A stretch of 64,000 nt of DNA. It comes from Acidimicrobiales bacterium. Lineage in GTDB: Bacteria > Actinomycetota > Acidimicrobiia > Acidimicrobiales > SZUA-35. Shown one piece after another: positions 35,886-45,455 of this stretch (position 1 is its first letter; the number at the start of each line of letters is the position of its first letter). The notes beneath the pieces were generated by a model. The model saw only the letters and a list, made by a program, of their open reading frames with translations, ran no database searches and had not been told where the DNA came from. Made by a program: the position numbers and the translations under genes. The stretch covers positions 310,001 through 374,000 of the forward strand of contig JAWKIO010000006.1 of assembly GCA_041394265.1 (NCBI GenBank), in the 5' to 3' direction.

Positions 35886-35908
35886 AGGACGACGGAGACC
35901 AGCCCGCC

Positions 35909-36997
35909 ATGATCTGCGCCGCACTCCAGCGAGCAACCGCCCGAGCTTCGCTCCGGGCCGCTGCCACCACCGCCGGTGTCCCCACCGGCACCATCACTGC
36001 CACGGTGTCGGCGTTCGCCGGTCGATCGGTCGAGCAACTCGGCCAGTTGCTCGTCATCGACGCCACGCTGGACGGTGCTGCGGCCTTCGTTGCCGGACTC
36101 GTCACCAAGCCCGGCTGTCCGGACCTCCTGATCTTGACCGAACGGTCCGACCCCAAGCCGGGTTGGGCGGGTGTTCGAGCAAGCCAGTTCGTCCCGATGC
36201 CCGACGACGCCGATGCGGTCGGCAACGTGGTCGTCGCCCGCCTCACCAAGGCGAATGGCACGGCCAAGCCGACGGGTCCTCTGGCATCCAGCACCCCGCC
36301 GGCCTCGCCGGCAGGCTCATCGAAGCCGCTCGCAGCGACAGCTGCTGGGGCCGCACCCGTTGCTGCTGCGCCGGGCGGGTCCTCGTCGTCGTCCGACGGC
36401 ACGTTTCGGCGTCGCGAACTCCTCGCCATCGGATGCTCGACGGGTGGGCCGAAGGCGCTCGGGGTGCTGCTGCGGGGATTGCCTGCCGACTTCCCCGCGC
36501 CGATCGTGATCGTGCAGCACATGCCGACCGGCTTCACCCGCATGCTTGCCGAGCAACTCGATGCCGAGTGCTCACTCACGGTTCGTGAAGTCGAAGGACC
36601 GACCGTCGCAAAGCGCGGCGAAGTGTGGATCGCGCCCGGTGATCACCACATCCGCCTCATCAACACCAACGGGTCGATCGTCCTCGACGACGGGCCCGAG
36701 GAGAACAACTGCCGTCCCGCCGTCGACGTGCTGTTCCGCAGCGTCGCCGAGACGTACGGCCGCCGAGCCGTCGGCGTGATCCTCACCGGCATGGGTGACG
36801 ACGGCAAGAGGGGCGCCGAGGCCATGGCTGCCAAGGGCGCCCACATCATTGCGCAAGACCAGGCGACCAGCGTCGTCTGGGGCATGGCAGGAGCCGTCGT
36901 TCGCGCCGGTGTCGCCTCGAGCGTCCTGCCAATCGATCAGATCGCCGAGGAGACCCTGATGAACTTCCGACCCAAGCAGACGGCGGTGGCATCGTGA
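35909..36997 (+). CDS. cheB: Chemotaxis methylesterase CheB with degenerate receiver
   Basis: 362 aa. The C-terminal 190 residues are a complete methylesterase with catalytic Ser (IGCSTGGPKAL), His (VQHMPTGFT) and Asp (TGMGDDG); it demethylates or deamidates receptor glutamates. The N-terminal 115 residues have receiver-like strands (QLLVIDATLDG, DLLILTE) but lack the acidic pair at the end of strand 1, and the switch Thr/Lys pattern is unclear. The linker is a long Ala/Pro/Ser tract. Control by CheA phosphorylation may therefore be lost. The stop overlaps cheR (GTGA). Confidence 0.92.
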   Translation: MICAALQRATARASLRAAATTAGVPTGTITATVSAFAGRSVEQLGQLLVIDATLDGAAAFVAGLVTKPGCPDLLILTERSDPKPGWAGVRASQFVPMPDDADAVGNVVVARLTKANGTAKPTGPLASSTPPASPAGSSKPLAATAAGAAPVAAAPGGSSSSSDGTFRRRELLAIGCSTGGPKALGVLLRGLPADFPAPIVIVQHMPTGFTRMLAEQLDAECSLTVREVEGPTVAKRGEVWIAPGDHHIRLINTNGSIVLDDGPEENNCRPAVDVLFRSVAETYGRRAVGVILTGMGDDGKRGAEAMAAKGAHIIAQDQATSVVWGMAGAVVRAGVASSVLPIDQIAEETLMNFRPKQTAVAS

Positions 36998-38100
36998 GCG
37001 GTGTTGTGAGCCCCGAGAGCTTCCGCCTCCTCCAGCGCACCCTCGCCGACAACGGCGGCATGGTGCTCGACGAATCCAAGGCCTACCTTGTCTCGATGCG
37101 CCTCGGCCCCGTCGCCAAGGAACTCGGCTACGACGACGAAGAGGCGCTCGTTCGCGCCGTCGGCATCGGCCAGCCCGGCACCAAGACCCGAGTGGTCGAA
37201 GCCATGACCATCAACGAGACGTCATGGTTCCGTGACCCCTCGTTGTGGGAGCAGATCGAACGCAGCCTCATCCCGCAGCTTCTCGAGAGCGCCCGCACCC
37301 TGCGGCGGCTGGACATCTGGGTGGCCGCGTCCTCAACCGGTCAAGAGGTGTACAGCGTTGCGATGCTGCTGGCCGAGATCCTCGGCAGCGACTTCGACAA
37401 GTGGCGGATTCGCCTCGTCGCCTCCGACCTGTCGTCGGAAATGGTCGAGCGAACCCAGCAAGGAACGTTCAGCGGCCTCGAGATGAGCCGGGGACTGTCA
37501 CCCGCCCGCCGCAAGCAGTTCTTCGACCCGGTCGGCTCGGGCTATCAGATCAAGAGCGAACTGCGTGCGCTGGTGAGCGCCCGTCAGAACAATCTCGTCG
37601 ATCCCAGTCAGGTCGTGCGCGGGCCGTTCGATCTGATCCTGATGCGCAATGTGCTGATCTACTTCACGCCACAGGCCCGCCAGGAGATCCTCGGTCGACA
37701 GGCCGAACTGCTGCGGCCCCATGGCAAGTTGATCCTCGGCGCATCGGAAGGCGCGCTCGGCGTGCCCGATTCGCTGCGGGTCTCCCGCTTCGGCCGGCTC
37801 GTGACCTACGAACGTTCCGACGAACCGGAACAACCGACACGAGCAGCTGCGCCCGCGTCGACGCTGGCCAGCTCGACCATTCCTGCTGCGACGGCGACGG
37901 CCGCCGCCCGCCCGGGAACCACCCGGCTCGCCGCGGCACCGGCCCCAGCCGAACGTCGGCCCCTCAGCACGCTGACGCCACCTGCGACCACGCCGAACGA
38001 GCCCTCAACACCAGCCAAACCAAAGGCCGACGAGGACGACGGACTCACGCCGATCGAGCGGCTACGCGCACTACGCAAGAGCTACAACCTCGACAAGTGA
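36994..38100 (+). CDS. cheR: Chemotaxis receptor methyltransferase CheR
   Basis: 368 aa, GTG start in a 4-bp overlap with cheB. N-terminal helical CheR domain (MTINETSWFRDPSLWEQI) and SAM-binding methyltransferase core: WVAASSTGQEVYS (normally AGCATGEEPYS), LVASDLSSEMVE, FDLILMRNVLIYF. It methylates receptor glutamates. The last 100 residues are an Ala/Pro/Thr-rich tail ending in a short basic helix (PIERLRALRKSYNLDK), possibly a docking peptide. It ends the operon; a strong hairpin follows. Confidence 0.93.
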   Translation: MSGVVSPESFRLLQRTLADNGGMVLDESKAYLVSMRLGPVAKELGYDDEEALVRAVGIGQPGTKTRVVEAMTINETSWFRDPSLWEQIERSLIPQLLESARTLRRLDIWVAASSTGQEVYSVAMLLAEILGSDFDKWRIRLVASDLSSEMVERTQQGTFSGLEMSRGLSPARRKQFFDPVGSGYQIKSELRALVSARQNNLVDPSQVVRGPFDLILMRNVLIYFTPQARQEILGRQAELLRPHGKLILGASEGALGVPDSLRVSRFGRLVTYERSDEPEQPTRAAAPASTLASSTIPAATATAAARPGTTRLAAAPAPAERRPLSTLTPPATTPNEPSTPAKPKADEDDGLTPIERLRALRKSYNLDK

Positions 38101-38102
38101 TC

Positions 38103-38127
38103 GATCGGCGGGCTCCGCCCGCCGATC
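38103..38127 (+). terminator. Hairpin after cheR
   Basis: Perfect 11-bp stem GATCGGCGGGC / GCCCGCCGATC with TCC loop, 2 nt after the cheR stop. No U tract follows. Likely terminator or RNA-end stabiliser for the che operon. Confidence 0.7.
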
Positions 38128-38204
38128 TCCACTACCGCCGACGCCGCTGGCGCTCCACTACCGCCGACGCCGTTGGCGCTCCACTACCGCCGACGCCGTT
38201 GGCG
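38127..38204. repeat. 26-bp tandem repeat, three copies
   Basis: Units at 38127-38152, 38153-38178 and 38179-38204 differ at only one position (CTGGCG versus TTGGCG). On the minus strand the third copy encodes the Arg-rich end and TAG stop of the small membrane protein; the other two copies repeat that RQRRRR-stop. Confidence 0.9.
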
Positions 38205-38450
38205 CTGTGCCGTGCGATACAGGATTAGGTAGTAGGTGCCGATCAGCGTCGAAGCGGCGAAGCGCAGGAGCGAGCCCGCCACATTGCCGTCCATGATCGC
38301 CTGCGCCGTCATCCAGGTGCCATAGCCGATCGACGTGACGACGATCATCGCCGACACGAACACGGTCACGTCCCACCGGGGCGAGACCGCCCGTGGGGCG
38401 TTCGGCATCGGTGGCGTCCACACTCGCTCGTTCACACCTGACTCGGGCAT
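38184..38450 (-). CDS. Small two-helix membrane protein
   Basis: 88 aa from ATG 38450, chosen because GAGAGAGG lies 6-7 nt upstream (an ATG at 38474 is also in frame). Two hydrophobic helices (VTVFVSAMIVVTSIGYGTW and the segment around AASTLIGTYYLILY) and a basic C-terminus ending QRQRRRR. No family recognised. The end of the gene lies in a 26-bp tandem repeat. Convergent with the che operon. Confidence 0.65.
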   Translation of the reverse strand: MPESGVNERVWTPPMPNAPRAVSPRWDVTVFVSAMIVVTSIGYGTWMTAQAIMDGNVAGSLLRFAASTLIGTYYLILYRTAQRQRRRR

Positions 38451-38604
38451 TCCGCACCTCTCTCGGAGATCCATTCGGCACTGTGTTTCTCACGCGGCGC
38501 CGTCTTCGCCAACCTACGACCAGCCGTATCGAGCGGCCCAGTGGAAGGTTGCCCGGCGGGGCAGAGCCAATTCACCCGGACCCGCCCGGCGGGTGCCGAG
38601 CGGC

Positions 38605-38610
38605 TAACGT
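38605..38610 (+). promoter_or_regulatory. -10 box TAACGT
   Basis: TAACGT ends 7 nt before ATG 38618; no Shine-Dalgarno. Leaderless pattern. Confidence 0.5.
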
Positions 38611-38617
38611 CGCCGCC

Positions 38618-38893
38618 ATGCGCTACGTCGTCTTCGCCCTGGACAAACCCAACTCCCTCGAGCTCCGCAAGAGCACGCGTGAGGCCCACCTCGCCTACCT
38701 CTCGCAGTTCAACGTCGCCGCCGGCGGACCCCTGCTCGACGACGATGGCAACATGTGTGGATCGATGGTCGTCTACGAGGCCGATTCGAAGGCCGACGTC
38801 GAGGCGGCGGCCGCCGGCGACCCGTACGCCCAAGCCGGGTTGTTCGAGTCCGTCACGATCCGCGAGATCAACACCGTGATGTGGCCGTCATGA
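38618..38893 (+). CDS. YciI-family protein
   Basis: 91 aa, dimeric ferredoxin-like YCII fold. It starts MRYVVFALDKP, with the conserved HLAYL segment (TREAHLAYLSQF), GGPLLDDDGNMCGSM and DPYAQAGLFESVTIREI. The His and the DPY aspartate typical of the family are present. Function unclear; members often act on small metabolites in degradative clusters. It is translationally coupled to the MBL hydrolase downstream (ATGA overlap). Confidence 0.9.
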   Translation: MRYVVFALDKPNSLELRKSTREAHLAYLSQFNVAAGGPLLDDDGNMCGSMVVYEADSKADVEAAAAGDPYAQAGLFESVTIREINTVMWPS

Positions 38894-39510
38894 TCGACCT
38901 CACCCAGACCCTGCACTGGAACGACACCGACGTCGAGGTCCACAAGGTCGTGGTCGGCCCCTACGACAACAACGTGTTCGTCGTTCGATGTCGTCACACC
39001 GGCGACGCCGTCCTCCTCGACGCCGCCAACGAGCACGACCTCCTGCTCGAGCTCGCCCGTGAACTCGGTGTGCGCACCATCCTCGAGACCCATGGCCACT
39101 GGGACCACATCCAGGCCGTGCCGGCGATCCGCGACGCCGGCTTCGAGGTGGGCGTCACTGCCGCCGACGCTGCCATGCTCCCGAGCTACGACTACCTCCT
39201 CGAAGACGACACCATGATCGAGGTCGGCCGGGCTCGCCTCCACACCGTCACCACCCCGGGTCACACCCCGGGTTCGATCTGCTTCAAGCTCGTCGACAAG
39301 CCGCTGCTTTTCACCGGCGACACCCTTTTTCCCGGTGGGCCCGGCAACACTCAGGGCAACGCCGAGCACTTTGCCGAGATCATCCAATCGATCGACGACC
39401 GACTGTTCCCCTACGCCCCCGACACCATCATCCTCCCCGGTCACGGCGACAACTCGACCATCGGTGCCGAACGCCCCCACCTCCAGGAGTGGATCGACCG
39501 GGGCTGGTGA
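38890..39510 (+). CDS. Metallo-beta-lactamase-fold hydrolase (glyoxalase II-like)
   Basis: 206 aa. The zinc motif HGHWDH (THxHxDH form), PGHTPGSICF, FTGDTLFPGGPGNT and LPGHGDNSTI match the glyoxalase II/MBL group. Probably a thioester hydrolase or related enzyme. The start ATG 38890 overlaps the YciI stop, so the two small enzymes are made together and may serve one detoxification step. Confidence 0.92.
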   Translation: MIDLTQTLHWNDTDVEVHKVVVGPYDNNVFVVRCRHTGDAVLLDAANEHDLLLELARELGVRTILETHGHWDHIQAVPAIRDAGFEVGVTAADAAMLPSYDYLLEDDTMIEVGRARLHTVTTPGHTPGSICFKLVDKPLLFTGDTLFPGGPGNTQGNAEHFAEIIQSIDDRLFPYAPDTIILPGHGDNSTIGAERPHLQEWIDRGW

Positions 39511-39552
39511 CCCCACCGGGCACGACGATCCGATGACGGCGAGATCCCGACG

Positions 39553-39581
39553 TTGGAAAAGTCTTTCACCTGGTGAATAAT
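39553..39581 (+). promoter_or_regulatory. Promoter with palindromic operator before MFS gene
   Basis: TTGGAA (39553-39558), 17-bp spacer, AATAAT (39576-39581), then 6 nt to ATG 39588. The perfect palindrome TTCACC-T-GGTGAA (39565-39577) fills the spacer and touches the -10, a typical repressor-site position. Confidence 0.65.
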
Positions 39582-39587
39582 CCGGCG

Positions 39588-40856
39588 ATGACGAGAACCC
39601 CGGATGCGACGGTCGATTCCGCTACCCCGGTCCGGCAGGGCACCGCCCGAGACGTTCTCGCCATCGCCTCGTTCCGCCGTATCTTCCTCGCGTCGGTGGC
39701 CTCGAGTACCGGCCGGTGGATGCAGAACGTCGCCCTCGGCATCTTCGCCTACAACCTCGACGGCTCGAAGAGCTTCACGACCCTCGTCGTCGGCGTCCAG
39801 ATGTTTCCGCTCCTCGCGCTGTCGCTGCCCAGCGGCTCCCTCGCCGACACCGTCGACCGCCGCAAGCTCCTGATCGTCACCCAGGCCTGGCAGGCCGTGT
39901 TCGGCGTCATCCTCGCCTGGCAGGTGTGGGACGGCGAGATCGCGCCGTGGGTCCTGCTCTCGATCGTGTTCGCCATCGGCGTCGGCCAGGCCCTCTACGC
40001 TCCGACCTTCACCGCCGTGATCCCGACCTTGGTCGGTCGCGAGAACCTGGCGTCGGCCATCGCGCTCAACTCGATGATGATCAACGGCAGCCGCATCCTC
40101 GGACCGATCCTCGGGTCGGCGACGCTCGGCATCATCAAGATCTCCGGCATCTTCCTGGTCAACTCCGCCACCTATCTCATCATCATCTTCGTGCTGGCGA
40201 TCACTCCCATTCCCACCGTCGTCCGTGACCACCGACTCTCGGTGTCCGACCGACTCTTCGGCGGCTTGCGAGTGGCCTTCCGCTCGCCTCAGGTGGGTGG
40301 ATCGCTGCTGGTGATGGTCACGTTCTCCCTCCTGTGCCTGCCGTTCATCGGCCTGCTCCCCGCCATCGCCGAGGAGAGCTGGGGCGTCGACTCCGAAAGT
40401 GCCACCTACGGCATGATCTACGCCGTGTTCGGCGCCGGGGCCCTGGCCGGAGTGACCGCCGTTGCCTCCGGGCTCGGCCGTTTCGATCGAGCGCTCGTGG
40501 TGCGCTGCACCCTCGCGCTGTTCGCGCTCGCCCTGGGCGCCATGTCGTTCGTGACGACGGCCGCCCTTGCGTTCCCCGCCATGTTCTTCGTCGGTCTGTT
40601 CTACTTCACCATGCCGACCGTGCTCAGCACGTTCCTGCAGGAGCACCTGAGTGACGAGGTCCGGGGCCGGGTGATGGCCCTGTGGATCGTCTCCTTTGGC
40701 GGGATCATCTCGATCACCAACCTGTTCGCCGGCCGGATTGCCGACGCCACCTCGCTGCACGCCGTTCTGCTCTTCGGCGCCGGCGTCGCCATGGCGCTCG
40801 CCGTGCTCGCTCGGCTCCGCCCCGGCCCCATCGCCGGCGAGGAACTGCTGCGCTGA
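39588..40856 (+). CDS. MFS transporter, EntS-like
   Basis: 422 aa from ATG 39588, 6 nt after a good -10; a GTG at 39573 is in frame but inside the promoter. Twelve membrane helices. The N-terminal pattern (ASFRRIFLASVASSTGRWMQNVALGI, SLPSGSLADTVDRRKLLI) and GRVMALWIVSFGGI are typical of the MFS_3/EntS group of exporters. The substrate could be a siderophore, drug or metabolite. Single gene with an operator palindrome in its promoter, so probably controlled by a local-acting repressor encoded elsewhere. Confidence 0.9.
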   Translation: MTRTPDATVDSATPVRQGTARDVLAIASFRRIFLASVASSTGRWMQNVALGIFAYNLDGSKSFTTLVVGVQMFPLLALSLPSGSLADTVDRRKLLIVTQAWQAVFGVILAWQVWDGEIAPWVLLSIVFAIGVGQALYAPTFTAVIPTLVGRENLASAIALNSMMINGSRILGPILGSATLGIIKISGIFLVNSATYLIIIFVLAITPIPTVVRDHRLSVSDRLFGGLRVAFRSPQVGGSLLVMVTFSLLCLPFIGLLPAIAEESWGVDSESATYGMIYAVFGAGALAGVTAVASGLGRFDRALVVRCTLALFALALGAMSFVTTAALAFPAMFFVGLFYFTMPTVLSTFLQEHLSDEVRGRVMALWIVSFGGIISITNLFAGRIADATSLHAVLLFGAGVAMALAVLARLRPGPIAGEELLR

Positions 40857-40922
40857 GCAGACGCCCAGCCAAACCCTCGCCTGGTGAGGCCGCGAAAATC
40901 TGAGAAATCTCGCGGTGCGGAC

Positions 40923-40953
40923 ATTTCTCCTACGCGGATAGTGCAATTACACT
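40923..40953 (+). promoter_or_regulatory. Suf operator and -10 box of sufC-sufS-sufU
   Basis: ATTTCTCCTACGCGGATAGT (40923-40942) is a 20-bp element shared with the promoters of sufD and sufB. TACACT (40948-40953) ends 7 nt before ATG 40961 and serves as -10. The operator therefore covers the -35/spacer, which suits repression. Confidence 0.75.
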
Positions 40954-40960
40954 CGAACCC

Positions 40961-41718
40961 ATGTCCGCCCCACTGTTCGAGATCGTCGACCTCCACGTTT
41001 CCACCGTCGCCGACGGCGTCAATCCGGCCACCGAGATCCTCAAAGGAGTCTCGCTCACGGTGAACGAGGGCGAGATCCACGCCCTGATGGGCCCGAACGG
41101 TTCCGGCAAGTCCACCCTCGCCTCGGCCCTGCTCGGCTCCCCCGAGTACGAGGTCACGAGCGGATCCATCCTCTTCCGAGGCGACGACATCACCACCTGG
41201 GACACCGATGTGCGGGCCAAGGCCGGCATCTTCCTCGCCTTCCAGTACCCCCAGGAGATCGCTGGGGTCAGCGTGCTGAACTTCCTGCGACAGGCGCTCA
41301 GCGCCCGCACCGGCATCGAGATGAGCGTGCTCGAACTCCGCCTCGCCCTGATGGACTGGATGGGTCGACTCCAGATGGACGACTCGTTCATGAATCGTTA
41401 CGTCAACGAGGGGTTCTCCGGTGGTGAGAAGAAGCGCAACGAGATCCTCCAGATGGCCATTCTCGAACCCGAGATGGCCATCCTCGACGAAACCGACTCC
41501 GGTCTCGACATCGACGCCCTGCGGGTGGTCGCCACCGGTGTGCAGGAAGTCCGCAAGGAGCGCCCGAAACTCGGTACCTTGGCCATCACCCACTACCAGC
41601 GTCTCCTCGACCATCTCCAGCCCGACGTCGTCCACGTGTTGATCGACGGCACGGTCGTCGCCACCGGCGGTCCGGAACTGGCGATGCAACTCGAGACCGA
41701 GGGCTACGAGAGCTTCCG

Positions 41719-41722
<4 letters not shown>
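40961..41722 (+). CDS. sufC: Fe-S assembly ATPase SufC (copy 1)
   Basis: 253 aa ABC-type ATPase of the SufBCD scaffold. Walker A GPNGSGKST, Q-loop FQYPQE, signature FSGGEKKRNEI, Walker B AILDETDSGLD and H-loop ITHYQRLL. It provides ATP-driven motion for cluster assembly in the cytosol. First gene of sufC-sufS-sufU. It overlaps sufS by ATGA. A second sufC lies at 44288-45076; this copy has a short insertion after the first strand (STVADGVNPATEI) and the two are clearly diverged. Confidence 0.94.
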
Positions 41723-42996
<1,274 letters not shown>

Positions 42997-43019
42997 TCAC
43001 TCGCTCAGGAGACTCCCCC

Positions 43020-43517
43020 ATGGCCGGACTCGAAGATCTGTACCGCGAGATCATTCTCGACCACTACCGCTCGCCCCGAAACAAGGGCGAACTCGAGAGC
43101 CCGCCCGCCCACCGGGCCGAAGGCTTCAACCCGCTGTGCGGCGACGAGATCGTGCTCTACGTCGATGTCGACGACGCCGGTGTGATCACCGACATCAAGA
43201 TCGGCGGGCAGGGTTGCTCGATCTCGCAGTCGGCCGCCTCGATGATGTCGGCGTCGGTCAAGGGCAAGACCATCACCGAGGCCCGAGCCCTCATCCGTTC
43301 GTTCAAGGCGATGATGTCGATCCACGAGACCGAGATCGGTGGCGACGGCAGCGAATCCGAGGCCGAGCACACCGAGGTCGCACCACCCGAGGAACTGAAG
43401 CTCGGCGATCTCGAGGCGTTGCGCGGTGTGGTCAAGTTCCCTGCTCGCATCAAGTGCGCCACGCTGTCGTTCAACACCCTGGCCCAGGCCATGGACGATG
43501 CCGAGGCCGCCGGCTGA
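43020..43517 (+). CDS. sufU: Fe-S assembly sulfurtransferase SufU
   Basis: 165 aa. Zinc-dependent SufU, which accepts persulfide sulfur from SufS. The three conserved cysteines are in NPLCGDEI, GQGCSIS and IKCATLSF, with the SufU-specific insertion between the second and third. AGGAGA lies upstream of ATG 43020. Last gene of the sufC-sufS-sufU operon. Confidence 0.95.
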   Translation: MAGLEDLYREIILDHYRSPRNKGELESPPAHRAEGFNPLCGDEIVLYVDVDDAGVITDIKIGGQGCSISQSAASMMSASVKGKTITEARALIRSFKAMMSIHETEIGGDGSESEAEHTEVAPPEELKLGDLEALRGVVKFPARIKCATLSFNTLAQAMDDAEAAG

Positions 43518-43554
43518 CGAGGGTTTTTCGCGCCAGGTCGGGCATGCTCTCGTG

Positions 43555-44274
43555 ATGGCCGACGACACCTCGAACGCAGCACCCGAACGCCGACCCTCAC
43601 CGATCGACCGGGCGTTCCTGTCCGCGGGCGACGAGATCGGCCACCTGATCCTCGTTCGTCACGGCCAGCAGCAGTGGCCCGATCCGAAGTCCTCGGTGTC
43701 GGGCGACTGGGTGGATCCGCCGCTCTCCGAGATCGGACGGGCCCAGGCCGAATGTGTGGCCGATCATCTGGCCGGTGAGTCGATCGCCGCCGTCTACAGC
43801 TCGGCACTCCTGCGGGCGAACGACACCGGCAAGGCCATCGCCTCCCGCCACGGGCTCGACGTCGAGGTCATCACCGAACTCGAGGAGATCCACATCTTCC
43901 GAGATCTTCCCCAGGATCGGCAGGCGGTCGACACCCTCGGCGAGAAGGCCATGGCGGGGATCGGCGAGCGGTTCGTCCAGACCCAGAAATGGGACGCCTA
44001 TCCCGCCACCGAATCGTCGAACGACTTTCGCCGCCGGGTCAGCCTGGCCGTGGAATCAGCGGTGGTCAGCCACCCGGGCGAGACCGTGGTGGTCGCCTGC
44101 CACGGTGGGGTGATCAACGCCTACCTCGCCGAAGTCCTCGGCCTCGGCATCGACATGTTCTACCGACCGGTGCATGCCTCGTCGCACCGGGTGCGGTGTG
44201 CCAATGGTCGCCGCATCATCGACGTGTTGAACGAGCAGCACTACCTGGCGGCGGCCGGGCTCGTCACCCACTGA
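43555..44274 (+). CDS. Histidine phosphatase superfamily protein
   Basis: 239 aa from ATG 43555. Phosphoglycerate-mutase-like fold with the RHG motif (LILVRHGQQQWP), second catalytic His in VVACHGGVINAYLAEVL, and LSEIGRAQAECVADHL. Such enzymes dephosphorylate sugar phosphates, nucleotides or proteins; the substrate is unknown. It is 38 bp after sufU on the same strand and could be read through from that operon, or use CATGCT, 6 nt before the start, as a weak -10. Confidence 0.88.
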   Translation: MADDTSNAAPERRPSPIDRAFLSAGDEIGHLILVRHGQQQWPDPKSSVSGDWVDPPLSEIGRAQAECVADHLAGESIAAVYSSALLRANDTGKAIASRHGLDVEVITELEEIHIFRDLPQDRQAVDTLGEKAMAGIGERFVQTQKWDAYPATESSNDFRRRVSLAVESAVVSHPGETVVVACHGGVINAYLAEVLGLGIDMFYRPVHASSHRVRCANGRRIIDVLNEQHYLAAAGLVTH

Positions 44275-44287
44275 GGCTGTTCACACC

Positions 44288-45076
44288 TCAGGCGAACGGG
44301 TCGGCGAAGGGATCGTCGGCCAGCGCCGGGCCACCGGCGGCCACCGGTTCTTCGGCGTAGCCGGCATAGCCCGTCTCTTCGAGTTCGTCGGCCAGCTCGG
44401 GGCCACCGGACGCAAGGATCTGGCCCTTGGCGAGCACGTGGACCACGTCGGGACGCAGTTCCTGCAGCAGCCGGGCATAGTGGGTGATGACGAGTACGCC
44501 GAGTCCGCTCTCCTCGGTCATGGCTTCGACCCGGCGTGAGACGTCGCGTAGGGCATCGACGTCGAGGCCTGAGTCGATCTCGTCGAGGATGGCGAACTTG
44601 GGCTCGAGCACCCCTAGTTGGAGGGTCTCGTTGCGCTTCTTCTCGCCCCCTGAGAGGTCGACGTTGAGCGGGCGGGAGAGGAACTTGTGGTCGAACCCGA
44701 TGCGATCGGCTTCCGCTCGAATGCGGGCGTCGAGGCCGGCAACATCACGGTCGGCGGCGGCGAAGGAGTTGGCGAGCAGATCGCGCAGCGAGACCCCTGG
44801 CACTTCGGTGGGGTATTGCATACCGAGGAACAGGCCAGCTCGAGCCCGCTGCCAGGTGGGCAGGGCGAGCAGGTCGACACCGTCGAGCGTGACCGAACCG
44901 CCGGTGACCTCGTAGCCGGGCTTGCCCATCAGCACATGGGAAAGCGTGGACTTGCCGGCGCCGTTCGGACCCATGACGGCGTGGACCTCGCCCGATTCCA
45001 CCGTCAGATCGATACCACGCAGGATCTCGTTGCCGGCGACCGTCGCGTGCAACCCCTTGATCACCAGTTCGCTCAT
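44288..45076 (-). CDS. sufC: Fe-S assembly ATPase SufC (copy 2)
   Basis: 262 aa. Walker A GPNGAGKST, Q-loop MQYPTEV, signature LSGGEKKRNET, Walker B AILDEIDSGLD, H-loop ITHYARLL. More canonical than copy 1 in its N-terminus, with an acidic/Ala-rich extra tail (ADDPFADPFA). Third gene of sufD-Rieske-sufC on the minus strand, so this is probably the partner of SufD and SufB. Both copies keep all catalytic motifs. Confidence 0.94.
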   Translation of the reverse strand: MSELVIKGLHATVAGNEILRGIDLTVESGEVHAVMGPNGAGKSTLSHVLMGKPGYEVTGGSVTLDGVDLLALPTWQRARAGLFLGMQYPTEVPGVSLRDLLANSFAAADRDVAGLDARIRAEADRIGFDHKFLSRPLNVDLSGGEKKRNETLQLGVLEPKFAILDEIDSGLDVDALRDVSRRVEAMTEESGLGVLVITHYARLLQELRPDVVHVLAKGQILASGGPELADELEETGYAGYAEEPVAAGGPALADDPFADPFA

Positions 45077-45134
45077 GCTTCGTTCGCTCCCATAGCTCCA
45101 CCACTTCCGGTTGTCGTCGTTGCTTCGACGGGGA

Positions 45135-45455
45135 TCACTTGATCGTCACCATCACATCGCCGTCCACGACCGACACTCGGTAGGTCGGCACCGGTTTGGT
45201 GGCCGGCAGGCTTTGTGGCTCGCCGGTCTCGATGCTGAAGACGGCGCCGTGGCGCCAGCATTCGATCGTGCGGGCATCGGAGTCGATTTCGCCCTCCGCC
45301 AACGAGACGTCGGCGTGGGTGCATCGATCACCGATCACGAACACCTCGTCGCCGAGGCGAATGAGTGCGAGTCGTCGATCCTCGACGTCGAAGCGGCGAG
45401 CTGCTTGCGGGGCGATGTCGTCGAGTGCGCAGAGACGAATGGTCTTGCCGCTCAT
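45135..45455 (-). CDS. Rieske [2Fe-2S] ferredoxin in the suf operon
   Basis: 106 aa. Rieske motif C-x-H (CTHADVSL) and C-x2-H (CWRHGAVF) for a [2Fe-2S] cluster. Small soluble ferredoxins of this type sit in actinobacterial suf operons and may supply electrons or carry clusters. ATGA overlap with sufD upstream; 58 bp to sufC. Confidence 0.93.
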   Translation of the reverse strand: MSGKTIRLCALDDIAPQAARRFDVEDRRLALIRLGDEVFVIGDRCTHADVSLAEGEIDSDARTIECWRHGAVFSIETGEPQSLPATKPVPTYRVSVVDGDVMVTIK

